64,000 nucleotides of DNA from Paenarthrobacter aurescens (GTDB lineage Bacteria; Actinomycetota; Actinomycetes; Actinomycetales; Micrococcaceae). Under the pieces are notes generated by a model. The model was given only the letters and a program-made list of their open reading frames with translations, was not told the origin of the DNA and did not search any database. The position numbers were made by a program, and so were the translations under genes. Each line of letters begins with the position of its first letter. Position 1 is the stretch's first letter. Below, in pieces: positions 49,986-59,040 of this stretch. Where the stretch lies: contig NZ_CP157456.1 in the NCBI RefSeq assembly GCF_041549525.1, forward strand, positions 806,001 to 870,000, given 5' to 3'.

Positions 49986-51634
49986 CACTTGAGGCCGTCC
50001 TGCGGCAGCTTGCCGTCAACAAAGTAGTCGTCGACGGCGGTGCTGACGCAGGTGTTCGCGCGGCCGTAGGCGGTGTGCCCCTCACCTTCCCATGTGACGA
50101 GGGAAGCATTTTCCAGCTGTTTGCGCAGCGACTGGGACCACTCGAGCGGAGTTGCGGGGTCTCCCGTGGTGCCGACTACCACGATGGGTGCAGAACCGTT
50201 GTACTCCACAGGTGCCGGAGTGCGCGTGCTTGGGTAAGGCCAGTCCTTGCAGGTAACGCCACCGTAGGCAAAGAAAGCGCCGAACGTGGGGGAGTCCTGC
50301 ATGAGCCGTACTTCCTCGGCCCGCATGGCTGCGGTGTCGGTGACCATGGGGTAGTCCAGGCAGTTGATGGCCTGGAATGCAAAGGCGGAGTTGGAGCTGT
50401 AGGTTCCATTAGGTTCGCGGTCGGCGCCAAGATCGGCCAAGCGCATCATTTGCGTGACGTCCCCGGAGAAGGCGCTGTCCAGCGCCTGGGTCAGGGCGGG
50501 CCAGCTTTGGTCGTTGTAGAGGGGCAGGATGAGGCCGTTGACGAAGTCGTTGGCGGTCACCAGCCTGCCGTCCTTGGCGGTCTGGGGGTTCTGATCCACA
50601 GCAGCAATGAGCTCCCGGATTTCCTGAACACCGTTATCCGGCGATCCGCTCAAGGGGCACTGTTGCTGCTGCTGGCAGCTGGCAACGTAAGTTCTCAGGG
50701 CCTTTTCGAAGGCACGAGCCTGTCCGGCTGTCAGTTCCTCGTTACTGATGGCAGGGTCCACGGCACCGTCAAGGACCACCCGGCCCACGTTGTCCGGGAA
50801 GAGTGTGGCGTAGGTGGAGCCCAGGAACGTCCCGTAGGAAAAGCCCAGGTAGTTGAGCTTGGCATCGTTCGCCACTGCACGCAGGACGTCCAGGTCCTTC
50901 GCGGCGCTCACAGTGTCTATGTGCCCCAGGACGTCACCGGTTTGCTGGGCGCACTGCTCAGCGAAGGACTTGTTGAAGGCAAGCGCCGCGGCCAGTCCCT
51001 CGTCAGTGTTCTTCCGGAACACCTTTGCCCGGGCTGCGTCACGCTCGGCGTCAGTCATGCAGGTGACCGGGGCTGAGCGGCCCACACCGCGGGGATCAAA
51101 GCCGAGGACGTCGTAGTTGGCCCGCAATTTCTCCGTGAAGTGCGTGTTGCCGGCGTCCTTGACGAAGTCCACGCCTGAACCACCAGGTCCGCCGGGGTTC
51201 ACCAGGATGGAACCTTGCCTGTTTCCGGTGCTGGGCAATTTGATGACAGAAAGCGTGATGTCCCCGGCGCCGGGATTGGCATAGTCCTTGGGTACCTGGA
51301 CTTTGCCGCAATGGAAACCGTCTTCGCATGAGCTCCACTCCACGGACTGCGAGTAGTACTTCTCCAAGCCCTCGGGAGCTGAGGCGGCAATGGACGGATC
51401 CACGGTGCTGGTAGATGGCTGAGCTGTTGGAGCCGGCAGGAATGGAACGGTGCAGGCGCTCAGTACCAGCACGGAAGCAAGCGCGACGCAGAGCGCCGCA
51501 AAGCCGCGAAGGCGTCTACGCCCTGCAGCACTACCCCTCGCCGCGTCCCAGCCTGCCGAACCACCGCCCGCATCAAGCTGGGCAGACCGGTCCCTTGAAG
51601 GGGTACCGGCGGACCTGCGGGGTGCGGACTTCAT
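49982..51634 (-). CDS. alpha/beta hydrolase lipoprotein (tripeptidyl-aminopeptidase-like)
   Basis: This 550-residue protein is secreted and probably lipid-anchored. After a basic 40-residue lead, a hydrophobic stretch ends in the lipobox LVLSAC with Cys61. The alpha/beta-hydrolase domain has the oxyanion stretch LVNPGGPGGSG, the nucleophile elbow LGFSYGTFLGS and a TAP-like C-terminal segment with Asp in GTTGDPATPLEWS and His in GEGHTAYG. Relatives remove N-terminal peptides from proteins or peptides. AGGAGA before the ATG overlaps the holB stop region, so translation is coupled to holB. It converges on the HAD gene with a 4-nt overlap. Confidence 0.9.
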   Translation of the reverse strand: MKSAPRRSAGTPSRDRSAQLDAGGGSAGWDAARGSAAGRRRLRGFAALCVALASVLVLSACTVPFLPAPTAQPSTSTVDPSIAASAPEGLEKYYSQSVEWSSCEDGFHCGKVQVPKDYANPGAGDITLSVIKLPSTGNRQGSILVNPGGPGGSGVDFVKDAGNTHFTEKLRANYDVLGFDPRGVGRSAPVTCMTDAERDAARAKVFRKNTDEGLAAALAFNKSFAEQCAQQTGDVLGHIDTVSAAKDLDVLRAVANDAKLNYLGFSYGTFLGSTYATLFPDNVGRVVLDGAVDPAISNEELTAGQARAFEKALRTYVASCQQQQQCPLSGSPDNGVQEIRELIAAVDQNPQTAKDGRLVTANDFVNGLILPLYNDQSWPALTQALDSAFSGDVTQMMRLADLGADREPNGTYSSNSAFAFQAINCLDYPMVTDTAAMRAEEVRLMQDSPTFGAFFAYGGVTCKDWPYPSTRTPAPVEYNGSAPIVVVGTTGDPATPLEWSQSLRKQLENASLVTWEGEGHTAYGRANTCVSTAVDDYFVDGKLPQDGLKC

Positions 51635-51642
51635 GCATTCTC

Positions 51643-52794
51643 CTATTGCTGGATGAGGCTCGTGGCCATGGACTCGACCGCCAACAGCGGCGCCACGTTG
51701 GTGGTGGTAATTCGGACACGTGCTTTATTGATGGCGTCCATGCGGGCCAACGTGGTTTCCGGCGTTGAATGGCCCGCGTATTCTTCCAACTCGCTCTTGA
51801 GTTCAACGTTGACCAGTTCCACCGCGTTCCCCAGTTGAATGATCAGGACGTCCCGGTAAAAGGACAGCAGATCCGTCAGCGTGCGGTCCAACGAGTCCGT
51901 AATGGAGCGTTTGGCGCGGCGTTTTTGGTCGTCCTCAAGCTGCTTCACCTGGCTTCGCATGGACGGTGGGAGCGTGCCGGATTCGGGCGCGCCCAGGGAA
52001 GCCAACAGTGCGATTTTCTCGGCAGCGTCGCGTTCGTCGTTGGAGCTGTTGGCTTCCTCGGTAGCGATCTTGACCAGTTTCTCGGCCATCATCACCGCAG
52101 CGGTGACGCCGCGCAGCCCCAGGGGGATCCGAACCGTGTCCATCCGGCGCTGCCGCGCATCGGCGTCGCGGGCCAAGCGGCGCGCAATCCCTATGTGGCT
52201 TTGCGCCGCACGGGCCGCACGGTCCGCGAGTTGGCGTTCGACGCCGTCGCGCCTCACCAGGAGATCGGCGACGTCCGAGGCCGGGGGGAGCCGAAGGCTT
52301 ACCGGACGGCATCGGGAACGGATGGTGACCAGGACGTCGGCAGGGGAGGGAGCACACAACATCCAGATTGTCCGGGGAGTGGGTTCCTCAATGGCCTTCA
52401 GCAGGACATTGGTGGTCCGCTCGGCCATACGGTCCGCGTCCTCCACCACAATGATCCGCCACCGTCCCGTGGCCGGGCGGTCACCGGCCTTGGAGACAAG
52501 TTCACGGGCTTCATCGATGGTGATGGTGACCTTTTCGGTGCGCACGAACGTCACGTCCGAGTGCGTCTCACCGAGGATGGTGTGGCAAGCCGCGCACTGG
52601 CCGCAGCCGCGCAGGGAAACGTCGTCCTGCTCGCAGTTCAAAGCTGCCGCGAAGGCCTTGGCTGCGTTTGAACGGCCCGAGCCCGGCGGCCCGGTGAAGA
52701 GCCACGCATGGGTGAGGCCCGTATCGCCCTGAGCCGCCTGCTTGAGCTGGGCAACAACGGGTGCCTGGCCCTGGAGGTCATCCCAAACGCTCAC
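51643..52794 (-). CDS. holB: DNA polymerase III subunit delta'
   Basis: This 383-residue clamp-loader ATPase-like subunit has the AAA+ P-loop FTGPPGSGRSNAAKAFA and the zinc cysteines CGQCAAC followed by CHTILGETHSD. The sensor region VEDADRMAERTTNVLLKAIEEP and the arginine-finger SRC of TIRSRCRPV are also present. The P-loop has Arg in place of the ATP-binding Lys (GSGRS), as in delta' proteins that do not hydrolyse ATP. Its ATG overlaps the tmk stop (ATGA at 52791-52794), the usual tmk-holB pairing. Confidence 0.93.
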   Translation of the reverse strand: MSVWDDLQGQAPVVAQLKQAAQGDTGLTHAWLFTGPPGSGRSNAAKAFAAALNCEQDDVSLRGCGQCAACHTILGETHSDVTFVRTEKVTITIDEARELVSKAGDRPATGRWRIIVVEDADRMAERTTNVLLKAIEEPTPRTIWMLCAPSPADVLVTIRSRCRPVSLRLPPASDVADLLVRRDGVERQLADRAARAAQSHIGIARRLARDADARQRRMDTVRIPLGLRGVTAAVMMAEKLVKIATEEANSSNDERDAAEKIALLASLGAPESGTLPPSMRSQVKQLEDDQKRRAKRSITDSLDRTLTDLLSFYRDVLIIQLGNAVELVNVELKSELEEYAGHSTPETTLARMDAINKARVRITTTNVAPLLAVESMATSLIQQ

Positions 52795-53474
52795 GGGTGC
52801 TCGCCCACAACGGTTTCGCTCTGGCCAGCCAAGGCATTCTCAGCCAGGAGCGACTCCACGCGCTCCAGGATCCGGGCGGCCAACGTCTCAATATCGGCGT
52901 TGGCGGGAAGCACCAGATAGCTGGCAGGCGCAGCTGCTGCAAGGTCAAGGAAAGCGTGCCGGATGGCGGAGTGGAAATCGTCAGGCTCGGACTCCAGCCT
53001 GTCCTCAGTGGCGTCCCCGGCAGTCCGGCGCTGCCGGCCATCGGAGGGGTCGACGTCGAGCAGTACCGTCAGGTCCGGATGGAGCCCCTCGGTGGCCCAT
53101 TCGTTGAGCGACAAGACGCCTTCAGCGCCAAGGCCCCGCCCGGCGCCCTGATACGCCACGGACGAATCGATATAGCGGTCCGTAATCACAACTGTGCCAT
53201 CGGCCAGGGCAGGACGGATCACCTGGGTGGCATGGGCAGCGCGGGCGGCCGCGAACATGAGCGCTTCCGTCCGGGGATCGATGGTGCCGTGCCCGTGGTC
53301 CAGGACCAAGGACCGCAGTTTCTCACCAATGGGGGTGCCCCCGGGTTCCCGTGTGCGCAGCACGGAGAGCCCCTGTGCTTCAAGGGCGTCGGAGAGCCGG
53401 GCGGCCTGGGTGGACTTGCCCGCTCCGTCCCCGCCTTCAAAGGCGATGAAAAGGCCTGGGCTCTTAATACTCAC
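52791..53474 (-). CDS. tmk: thymidylate kinase
   Basis: This 227-residue kinase phosphorylates dTMP to dTDP with ATP. The P-loop FEGGDGAGKSTQ lies at about residues 12-23. The thymidylate-binding TREPGGTPIGEKLR and the DRYIDSSVAYQGAGRGLG segment (DR(Y/F) motif) follow. It is the first gene of a tmk-holB-hydrolase operon and divergent from a cystathionine gamma-synthase-like gene, with about 73 nt between the starts. Confidence 0.95.
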   Translation of the reverse strand: MSIKSPGLFIAFEGGDGAGKSTQAARLSDALEAQGLSVLRTREPGGTPIGEKLRSLVLDHGHGTIDPRTEALMFAAARAAHATQVIRPALADGTVVITDRYIDSSVAYQGAGRGLGAEGVLSLNEWATEGLHPDLTVLLDVDPSDGRQRRTAGDATEDRLESEPDDFHSAIRHAFLDLAAAAPASYLVLPANADIETLAARILERVESLLAENALAGQSETVVGEHP

Positions 53475-53547
53475 TGGACTAGCCTACCGATCACCGGCAT
53501 GCGAGACGGCTTTTATCCACAGCATTGCCCGCGGCTACGCTGAATCC

Positions 53548-54732
53548 ATGAGCCTTTCCGATCAGCACGCCGCCGATTTGTCTCCGGAAACCGTTGTAGT
53601 TGCAGCTGGTCGCCCCGACCGCGCCCATGACGAGCCCGTCAACCCGCCCATCGTCCTGTCCTCCACATACTTCGGGACAGGTTCATTGGGCGACGGAGAC
53701 CGCGGCTACGGGCGCTACGCAAACCCCACCTGGGATCCTTTTGAGGACGCGCTGGCCAAGTTGGAGGGCGCCAGCCTGCCGGGCCTGCTCTACGCCTCCG
53801 GCCTTGCCGCGGTCAGCTCTGCACTCTCACTGGTCCCCGCCGGCGGTGTAGTGGTGATGCCCTCTCACAGTTACGCGGGCTCCCTGGTCATGGCCACTGA
53901 ACTGGCAGAGAAGGGCTTCCTGGAACTGCGCACAGTGGACATCACGGACACCGAAGCCGTGAAAGCCCTCATCGATCCCGGTAACGGCAAGACCGCAGAC
54001 CTGCTCTGGATCGAAAGCCCCACCAACCCCATGCTCGGCATCGCCGACGTTCAGGCCCTCACCGAAGCCGCTCACGCAGTGGGCGCAATCGTGGTCACGG
54101 ACAATACTTTCTCCACGCCCCTGGTGCAGCAGCCCCTCAGCCTGGGGTCCGACGTCGTTCTTCACTCGGTGACCAAATACCTGGCCGGGCATTCGGATGT
54201 GGTCCTGGGAGCCCTCGTCACCTCCAATCCGGAACTGCGCGCCACGCTCCTGCACCATCGCATCATCCACGGTGGCATCGCCGGGCCGTTCGAAGCCTGG
54301 CTGGCTCTGCGCGGCCTCCGCACCCTGGCGCTGCGCATTGAGCGCTCGCAGGCAACAGCTGCAACCCTCGCCGAACGCCTCAGCACCCACCCGCGGGTTG
54401 AGGCGATCCGCTACCCCGGCCTGCCCACAGATCCGGGACATGAGCGCGCCAAGGTGCAGATGAAGGGCTTCGGTTCCATCCTCTGCATTCAGGTGGCCGG
54501 AGACGAACAGCGCAGCGGTGCTGACGCCGCGGACCAACTGGTCCGCGCTCTGCAGCTATGGCTGCCTGCAACATCCCTTGGCGGGGTGGAGTCACTGATT
54601 GAACGCCGACGCCGGCACACGGCTGAGCCGCTGAGCGTTCCGGAGAATCTGGTCCGGTTGAGCGTGGGGATCGAGAACGCGGAAGACCTCTGGTCCGACC
54701 TTGAGCAAGCGCTGAAGTCGCTGGACGGCTAG
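53548..54732 (+). CDS. trans-sulfuration PLP enzyme, cystathionine gamma-synthase-like
   Basis: This 394-residue enzyme belongs to the Cys/Met-metabolism PLP family. It has the substrate-side segment YGRYANPTWDPFEDALAKLEG, the DNTFSTPLVQQPL loop and the PLP-lysine motif HSVTKYLAGHSDVVLGA. The C-terminal SLGGVESLIERR completes the family signature. Cystathionine gamma-synthase, gamma-lyase or O-acetylhomoserine sulfhydrylase are possible; the sequence alone does not decide. The ATG at 53548 is chosen because family similarity begins there. A DUF2516 gene starts 10 nt after the stop. Confidence 0.9.
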   Translation: MSLSDQHAADLSPETVVVAAGRPDRAHDEPVNPPIVLSSTYFGTGSLGDGDRGYGRYANPTWDPFEDALAKLEGASLPGLLYASGLAAVSSALSLVPAGGVVVMPSHSYAGSLVMATELAEKGFLELRTVDITDTEAVKALIDPGNGKTADLLWIESPTNPMLGIADVQALTEAAHAVGAIVVTDNTFSTPLVQQPLSLGSDVVLHSVTKYLAGHSDVVLGALVTSNPELRATLLHHRIIHGGIAGPFEAWLALRGLRTLALRIERSQATAATLAERLSTHPRVEAIRYPGLPTDPGHERAKVQMKGFGSILCIQVAGDEQRSGADAADQLVRALQLWLPATSLGGVESLIERRRRHTAEPLSVPENLVRLSVGIENAEDLWSDLEQALKSLDG

Positions 54733-54742
54733 GCTAAAGGGC

Positions 54743-55084
54743 GTGGACGGAAAAATTTTGATCGCTTACGTTACCAGCGGGGTTTACTTCATCCTGGGCC
54801 TGGTAGCTCTTGCCTTGGAACTGTGGGCCTTTGCGGACTGCTTGCGCCATAGGCCGACGCTCTTCGTTGCTGCGTCCAAGCGCACCAAAACGTTCTGGCT
54901 GGCGCTCACTGGCGTGGCGCTGGCGATCGGCGCCCTGACTCTCCTGTCAGGCGGTAGCGGCCTGGGACTGTTCGGCATCGCCGCGGTTACCGCAGCATGC
55001 GTCTACCTTGCCGATGTCCGTCCCGCCCTGCGCGAAGCCGGCAGCGGCGGCAACCGCAATGTGGGTCCGTACGGCCCCTGGTAA
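54743..55084 (+). CDS. DUF2516 family membrane protein
   Basis: This 113-residue actinobacterial membrane protein has three predicted helices (YFILGLVALALELWAFADCL, FWLALTGVALAIGALTLL, LFGIAAVTAACVYLADV). The family hallmark WAFADCLRHRP follows the first helix, and VYLADVRPALRE follows the last. The function is unknown. It starts with GTG 10 nt after the PLP-enzyme gene and is probably co-transcribed. Confidence 0.88.
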   Translation: MDGKILIAYVTSGVYFILGLVALALELWAFADCLRHRPTLFVAASKRTKTFWLALTGVALAIGALTLLSGGSGLGLFGIAAVTAACVYLADVRPALREAGSGGNRNVGPYGPW

Positions 55085-55105
55085 GCAAGGCTTACAGCGG
55101 CCGGC

Positions 55106-55927
55106 TCACAGCGGCGCTACCGCGTCCCACGCCACCGTAACTTCACCCAGGCGCCACCTGGCGGGTCCATCCAAAAGCGGCCACCCGGCGTCGCGCAGTG
55201 AACGGCACATGCCCGTCCAGCGTTGCCGGTTACCGAACGATGCCATGGGAGCAGCTTCCAGCCATGCCTGGTCCATGGCCTGTAAGAAGGCATGGATAGG
55301 CTCGCCCGGCACGTTGCGGTGAATCAGGGCTTTCGGCAGCCGCTCCGCCACCTCGGATGGCAGCTCAAAACTGCCGAACCGCACGGAAAAACTGAGGCTC
55401 AAGGGCTTCGCAGCATCCATGGCCACCCATGTGACGCGCCTGCCGATTTCGTCGCAGGTGCCATCAATGAAGAGCCCGCCGGGCGCTAACCGCGACTGCA
55501 CCAGCCGCCAGATCCCGGGGACGTCAGCTTCCTCATATTGGCGCAGCACGTTGAACGCCCTTACCAACACAGGATTACCCGGCACGGGAACTTCGAATCC
55601 GCCCACGTGAAAGCTCAGCCCGGGCCGTTCCAGCGCTTTGGCGGTCCGTACGCGCTCTGGTTCAATCTCGATCCCGCAGACCCGGACATCCGGCCGCACG
55701 GTCTGTAACCGTTCAAAAAGCTCCACGGCGGTGGTGGGCGAGGCACCATAGCCCAGGTCAACCACCAAGGGCTCGACGGCGGCGCGGAGCCGCCAAGCCT
55801 GCGGCCCGGCAAGCCAGCGGTCCAGGCGGCGCATCCGGTTGGGGTTGGTAGTCCCGCGGGTAATGTTGCCAACCGGCTTGCCGCCCCTGCTGCGGGGAGA
55901 GCCCACCCGTTCCGCTTTTTGCACCAC
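55106..55927 (-). CDS. class I SAM-dependent methyltransferase
   Basis: This protein of about 273 residues has the SAM motif [19 protein letters not shown], the acidic motif [12 protein letters not shown], and motif III-like [18 protein letters not shown]. This is an actinobacterial methyltransferase-like group with no assigned substrate. The start is uncertain: GTGs at 55927, 55924 and 55906 are possible, and an ATG at 55837 would remove a conserved-looking lead. It is divergent from gpmA, sharing about 150 nt of control region with no clear operator. Confidence 0.8.
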   Translation of the reverse strand: MVQKAERVGSPRSRGGKPVGNITRGTTNPNRMRRLDRWLAGPQAWRLRAAVEPLVVDLGYGASPTTAVELFERLQTVRPDVRVCGIEIEPERVRTAKALERPGLSFHVGGFEVPVPGNPVLVRAFNVLRQYEEADVPGIWRLVQSRLAPGGLFIDGTCDEIGRRVTWVAMDAAKPLSLSFSVRFGSFELPSEVAERLPKALIHRNVPGEPIHAFLQAMDQAWLEAAPMASFGNRQRWTGMCRSLRDAGWPLLDGPARWRLGEVTVAWDAVAPL

Positions 55928-56079
55928 GGCCCCTACTTTATCGCTGCGGGCGTGCACTACACCCCTATGCACTACGGCACCAGTGCTCTGGTGGTGCGCC
56001 GGGCGGGAACAGGTGCAGGAGTCCGTTGCCCTTCGTAACGCCGGGCAGGGCACGTGGCCGCTCAGCTAGGATGAAAACC

Positions 56080-56826
56080 ATGACTTACAAGCTGATTCTG
56101 CTGCGCCATGGCCACAGCGAATGGAACGCCAAGAACCTGTTCACCGGCTGGGTGGACGTTGACCTGAACGATCAAGGCCGCAAAGAAGCAGTTCGCGGTG
56201 GAGAGCTCCTGGTTGAGAATGACATTCTCCCGGACGTCCTCTACACCTCGCTCCTGAAGCGTGCCATCAACACCGCCAACATGGCCTTGGACAAGGCTGA
56301 CCGCGGCTGGATCCCGGTCAAGCGCGATTGGCGCCTCAACGAGCGCCACTACGGTGCGTTGCAGGGTAAGGACAAGGCCCAGACCCTGGCCGAGTTCGGC
56401 GAAGAGCAGTTCATGGAATGGCGCCGCAGCTACGACACCCCGCCGCCGCCCCTGTCCGATGACAGCGAGTTCTCCCAGGCGCACGATGTCCGCTACAAGG
56501 ATCTCGGCGACGCCCTGCCCCGCACCGAGTGCCTCAAGGACGTCCTGGTCCGTTTGCTCCCTTACTGGGAATCGGACATCAAGGAAGACCTCAAAGCGGG
56601 CAAGACTGTCCTGGTCACGGCCCACGGCAACTCGCTGCGCGCGCTCGTGAAGCACCTGGACGGCATTAGCGACGACGCCATTGCCGGCCTGAACATCCCC
56701 ACGGGCATCCCGCTGGTGTACGAACTGGACGAGGACTTCCAGCCGGTAAACCCCGGCGGAACGTATTTGGATCCCGACGCCGCAGCCCAGGCCATCCTCG
56801 CAGTGGCCAACCAAGGCAAGAAATGA
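56080..56826 (+). CDS. gpmA: 2,3-bisphosphoglycerate-dependent phosphoglycerate mutase
   Basis: This 248-residue glycolytic enzyme interconverts 3- and 2-phosphoglycerate. The phosphohistidine motif [10 protein letters not shown] (His10) is present, as are the [16 protein letters not shown] stretch and the second catalytic His in [14 protein letters not shown]. The ATG at 56080 is chosen over one three codons upstream because AGGA is correctly spaced. In actinobacteria gpm commonly sits next to senX3-regX3, as here. A long hairpin separates it from convergent phoU. Confidence 0.96.
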   Translation: MTYKLILLRHGHSEWNAKNLFTGWVDVDLNDQGRKEAVRGGELLVENDILPDVLYTSLLKRAINTANMALDKADRGWIPVKRDWRLNERHYGALQGKDKAQTLAEFGEEQFMEWRRSYDTPPPPLSDDSEFSQAHDVRYKDLGDALPRTECLKDVLVRLLPYWESDIKEDLKAGKTVLVTAHGNSLRALVKHLDGISDDAIAGLNIPTGIPLVYELDEDFQPVNPGGTYLDPDAAAQAILAVANQGKK

Positions 56827-56837
56827 CGATTTAGTCG

Positions 56838-56886
56838 ACGACGGCGGCCGGTCACCTTTCCATGAGAGGTGACCGGCCGCCGTCGT
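56838..56886. terminator. Bidirectional hairpin between gpmA and phoU
   Basis: A perfect 20-bp stem (56838-56857 with 56867-56886) with a 9-nt loop. Its arm is nearly the same as that of the hairpin at 21213-21262. Confidence 0.87.
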
Positions 56887-56900
56887 TTAACGCTGTGAAG

Positions 56901-57554
56901 CTAGAAGCCTTCCGGCTGCCATTCGCCCGTCACCAGGTAGGTGACCTTGCGGGCTACCGAGACGCCGTGATCGGCGAAGCGCTCGAAGTAGCGGCTTGCA
57001 AGGGCCACATCCACGGTGGTGGACGGGCTCTCGTTCCATTCGGGGGCGGCGATTGCCTTGAAGACGCTGAGGTGAAGGTCGTCCACGGCGATGTTGATCT
57101 TGAGGATGTCGCGGGCCACCTCAAGGTCCCGGGTCTCCAAAAGTTCAATGACCTTCGCGGTGATCTCGATGTCGTGCTGCGCCATGGCCTTGAAGGTCTG
57201 GGTCAGCGATGCGGGGATAACGGTGGCCGGGTAGCGCAGCCGCGCCAGCTGGGCAACGTGGCGGGCGAGATCGCCCATGCGCTCCAGCGACGCACTCATG
57301 CGCAGCGAACCCACAATCATGCGAAGATCGCTGGCCACAGGGCCCTGCAGAGCAAGGATGTCGATGGCGCGCTCGTCCAGGCTGTTCTGCAGGAAGTCGA
57401 TTCGGGCATCTGCCGCGATGACGTCCTGGGCAAGATCCACGTCTGCGCCTTCGAAGGAAGTAGTAGCCTTCGTGATCGCTTCGTGAACCAGTTTGGAGAT
57501 CTCGATGAGGTCGTCACCTACCTGGGTGAGCTCCTCCTGAAAAACCTTGCGCAC
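56901..57554 (-). CDS. phoU: phosphate signalling complex protein PhoU
   Basis: This 217-residue all-helical protein has two three-helix-bundle repeats. Metal-binding E/DxxxD-type motifs lie in each repeat (for example RMGDLARHVAQLARL and the later ERFADHGVSVARKVTYL). PhoU links the Pst transporter to the sensor kinase and damps phosphate-starvation signalling. The start is a GTG at 57554 with AAGGAAAGGA upstream; the longer frame runs through the promoter. It is divergent from senX3-regX3, and four PHO-box units face it from 88-131 nt upstream, so it is probably induced by phosphate starvation. Confidence 0.93.
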   Translation of the reverse strand: MRKVFQEELTQVGDDLIEISKLVHEAITKATTSFEGADVDLAQDVIAADARIDFLQNSLDERAIDILALQGPVASDLRMIVGSLRMSASLERMGDLARHVAQLARLRYPATVIPASLTQTFKAMAQHDIEITAKVIELLETRDLEVARDILKINIAVDDLHLSVFKAIAAPEWNESPSTTVDVALASRYFERFADHGVSVARKVTYLVTGEWQPEGF

Positions 57555-57641
57555 TAAGGCGTCCTTTCCTTGGAAATCCTGCTCCCATGCCGGGCGGCGG
57601 ATTTCAAAACCATTGACAGTCCAACCAGTAACTGTGTCAGG

Positions 57642-57685
57642 GGCCAGTGAACGGTTTGGCACCTTTAGATGAACGTTAGTTGAAC
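57642..57685 (-). promoter_or_regulatory. PHO box upstream of phoU (four 11-nt units)
   Basis: On the minus strand there are four consecutive 11-nt units: 57675-57685, 57664-57674, 57653-57663 and 57642-57652. Units 1, 2 and 4 begin GTTCA (GTTCAACTAAC first); unit 3 begins GGTGC. Direct 11-nt repeats with GTTCA are the form of actinobacterial PHO boxes bound by PhoP/RegX3-type regulators. Confidence 0.75.
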
Positions 57686-57744
57686 CGTCAGCGTTTGGAG
57701 CCGGATCACTGCTTGGCCGTCTTTCCACAGCATAAGCTGGACAC

Positions 57745-59040
57745 GTGGATCCATTGCTCATAGGTGTCGTCGCTGGCCTGGTAGGCCTGTCGTTGGGCGT
57801 CTTTGGCATGCTCGCGTTCAGAATCAGCGAGCGGCAGCGCAGCATCGTGGATCTGGATGTGAATGAACCCCTGCTCCCTGAAGGTGCCGCGGAGGTGCTG
57901 TCCGTGGTGGGGCGTGCTTTTGTGGTGGTGGATGCGATCGACGGCGTGGTTCGCGCCAGCCCTGCGGCTTATGCGTACGGACTGGTGCGAGGGCACACGG
58001 TAGTGCACAAGCAACTCCTGGACATGACCGCCAAGGTCCGCCGCGATGGCGTAATCCTGGAGGAACAATATGAGCTCCCGCGTGGCCCGTTGGGCAAGGG
58101 CACCATTGTGGTGCAGGTCAGGGCAGCCATGCTCGGATGGGAATACATCGTGCTCCTGGCCGATGACCGCACCGAGATCACCCGCACTGAGGAGATCCGG
58201 AATGACTTTGTTGCCAACGTCTCCCACGAACTAAAAACTCCGGTGGGTGCCATCTCGCTCCTGGCCGAAGCCCTCGAAGCTTCGCCCGATGATGAAGAAG
58301 CAGTCCGCCGGTTCGCCAAGCGCATGCATAAGGAATCCGGCCGGTTGGCGGCCCTTGTCCAGGACATCATTGAACTTTCCCGCTTGCAGGGCGCCAACGT
58401 GGCCCAGCAAGGTCATCCGGTGGATATCAATACCGTCATCTCCGAGGCCGTGGACCGCTCCCAGTTGCCGGCGGAGAGCAAGAACATTCAGATCGTGGTG
58501 GGTGGCCATTCGGATTCCTTGGTGTTCGGAGACCGGGACCTCCTGGTCACGGCCCTGCGCAACCTGATTGACAACGCCATCCGCTACTCCCCGGAAAACA
58601 CCCGGGTGGGTGTAGGTGTCCGGACGCGGGAGGGCGTGGTCGCCATTTCCGTCACGGACCAAGGCGAAGGCCTCACCCCGGAGGACCAGGAGCGGGTGTT
58701 CGAACGCTTCTACCGCGTGGACGCCGCACGTTCCCGTCATACCGGCGGCACCGGCCTGGGCCTCAGCATCGTCAAGCACGTGGTGTCCAACCATGGCGGT
58801 GAAGTGACGGTGTGGTCACAGCCCGGCCAAGGATCTACGTTCACCGTCCGGCTGCCGGAGATGGAAGGCCAGGATGACGACGCCGGCCTGCCGCCTTCCG
58901 CTGCGACGGCGCCTTCCGAGCAAGAGCCGACAGCCGTCGTCGAGCCTCATCCCGTGAGCCAGCAACCGCATCGCGTGAGTCAGCACGTGAATGATCAAAA
59001 GGGCGCCAGCGGCGCCCAAGAGCAAGGAGCCAGCGCTTGA
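57745..59040 (+). CDS. senX3: phosphate-responsive sensor histidine kinase SenX3
   Basis: This 431-residue membrane kinase has an N-terminal helix (LLIGVVAGLVGLSLGVFGML), then a PAS-like region (about 45-145). The dimerisation/phosphoacceptor motif FVANVSHELKTPVG carries His161, and the ATPase domain has RNLIDNAIRYSPE (N box), DQGEGL (G1) and GGTGLGLSIV (G2). The last roughly 60 residues are a Pro/Glu/His-rich tail. It phosphorylates the response regulator encoded next, controlled by Pst/PhoU. GTG start at 57745; its TGA overlaps the regX3 start. Confidence 0.94.
   Translation: MDPLLIGVVAGLVGLSLGVFGMLAFRISERQRSIVDLDVNEPLLPEGAAEVLSVVGRAFVVVDAIDGVVRASPAAYAYGLVRGHTVVHKQLLDMTAKVRRDGVILEEQYELPRGPLGKGTIVVQVRAAMLGWEYIVLLADDRTEITRTEEIRNDFVANVSHELKTPVGAISLLAEALEASPDDEEAVRRFAKRMHKESGRLAALVQDIIELSRLQGANVAQQGHPVDINTVISEAVDRSQLPAESKNIQIVVGGHSDSLVFGDRDLLVTALRNLIDNAIRYSPENTRVGVGVRTREGVVAISVTDQGEGLTPEDQERVFERFYRVDAARSRHTGGTGLGLSIVKHVVSNHGGEVTVWSQPGQGSTFTVRLPEMEGQDDDAGLPPSAATAPSEQEPTAVVEPHPVSQQPHRVSQHVNDQKGASGAQEQGASA

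Noticed and set aside
53475..53547. SAM riboswitch before the cystathionine gamma-synthase-like gene
   Set aside because: Only 73 nt separate divergent starts and no SAM-box stems are visible.
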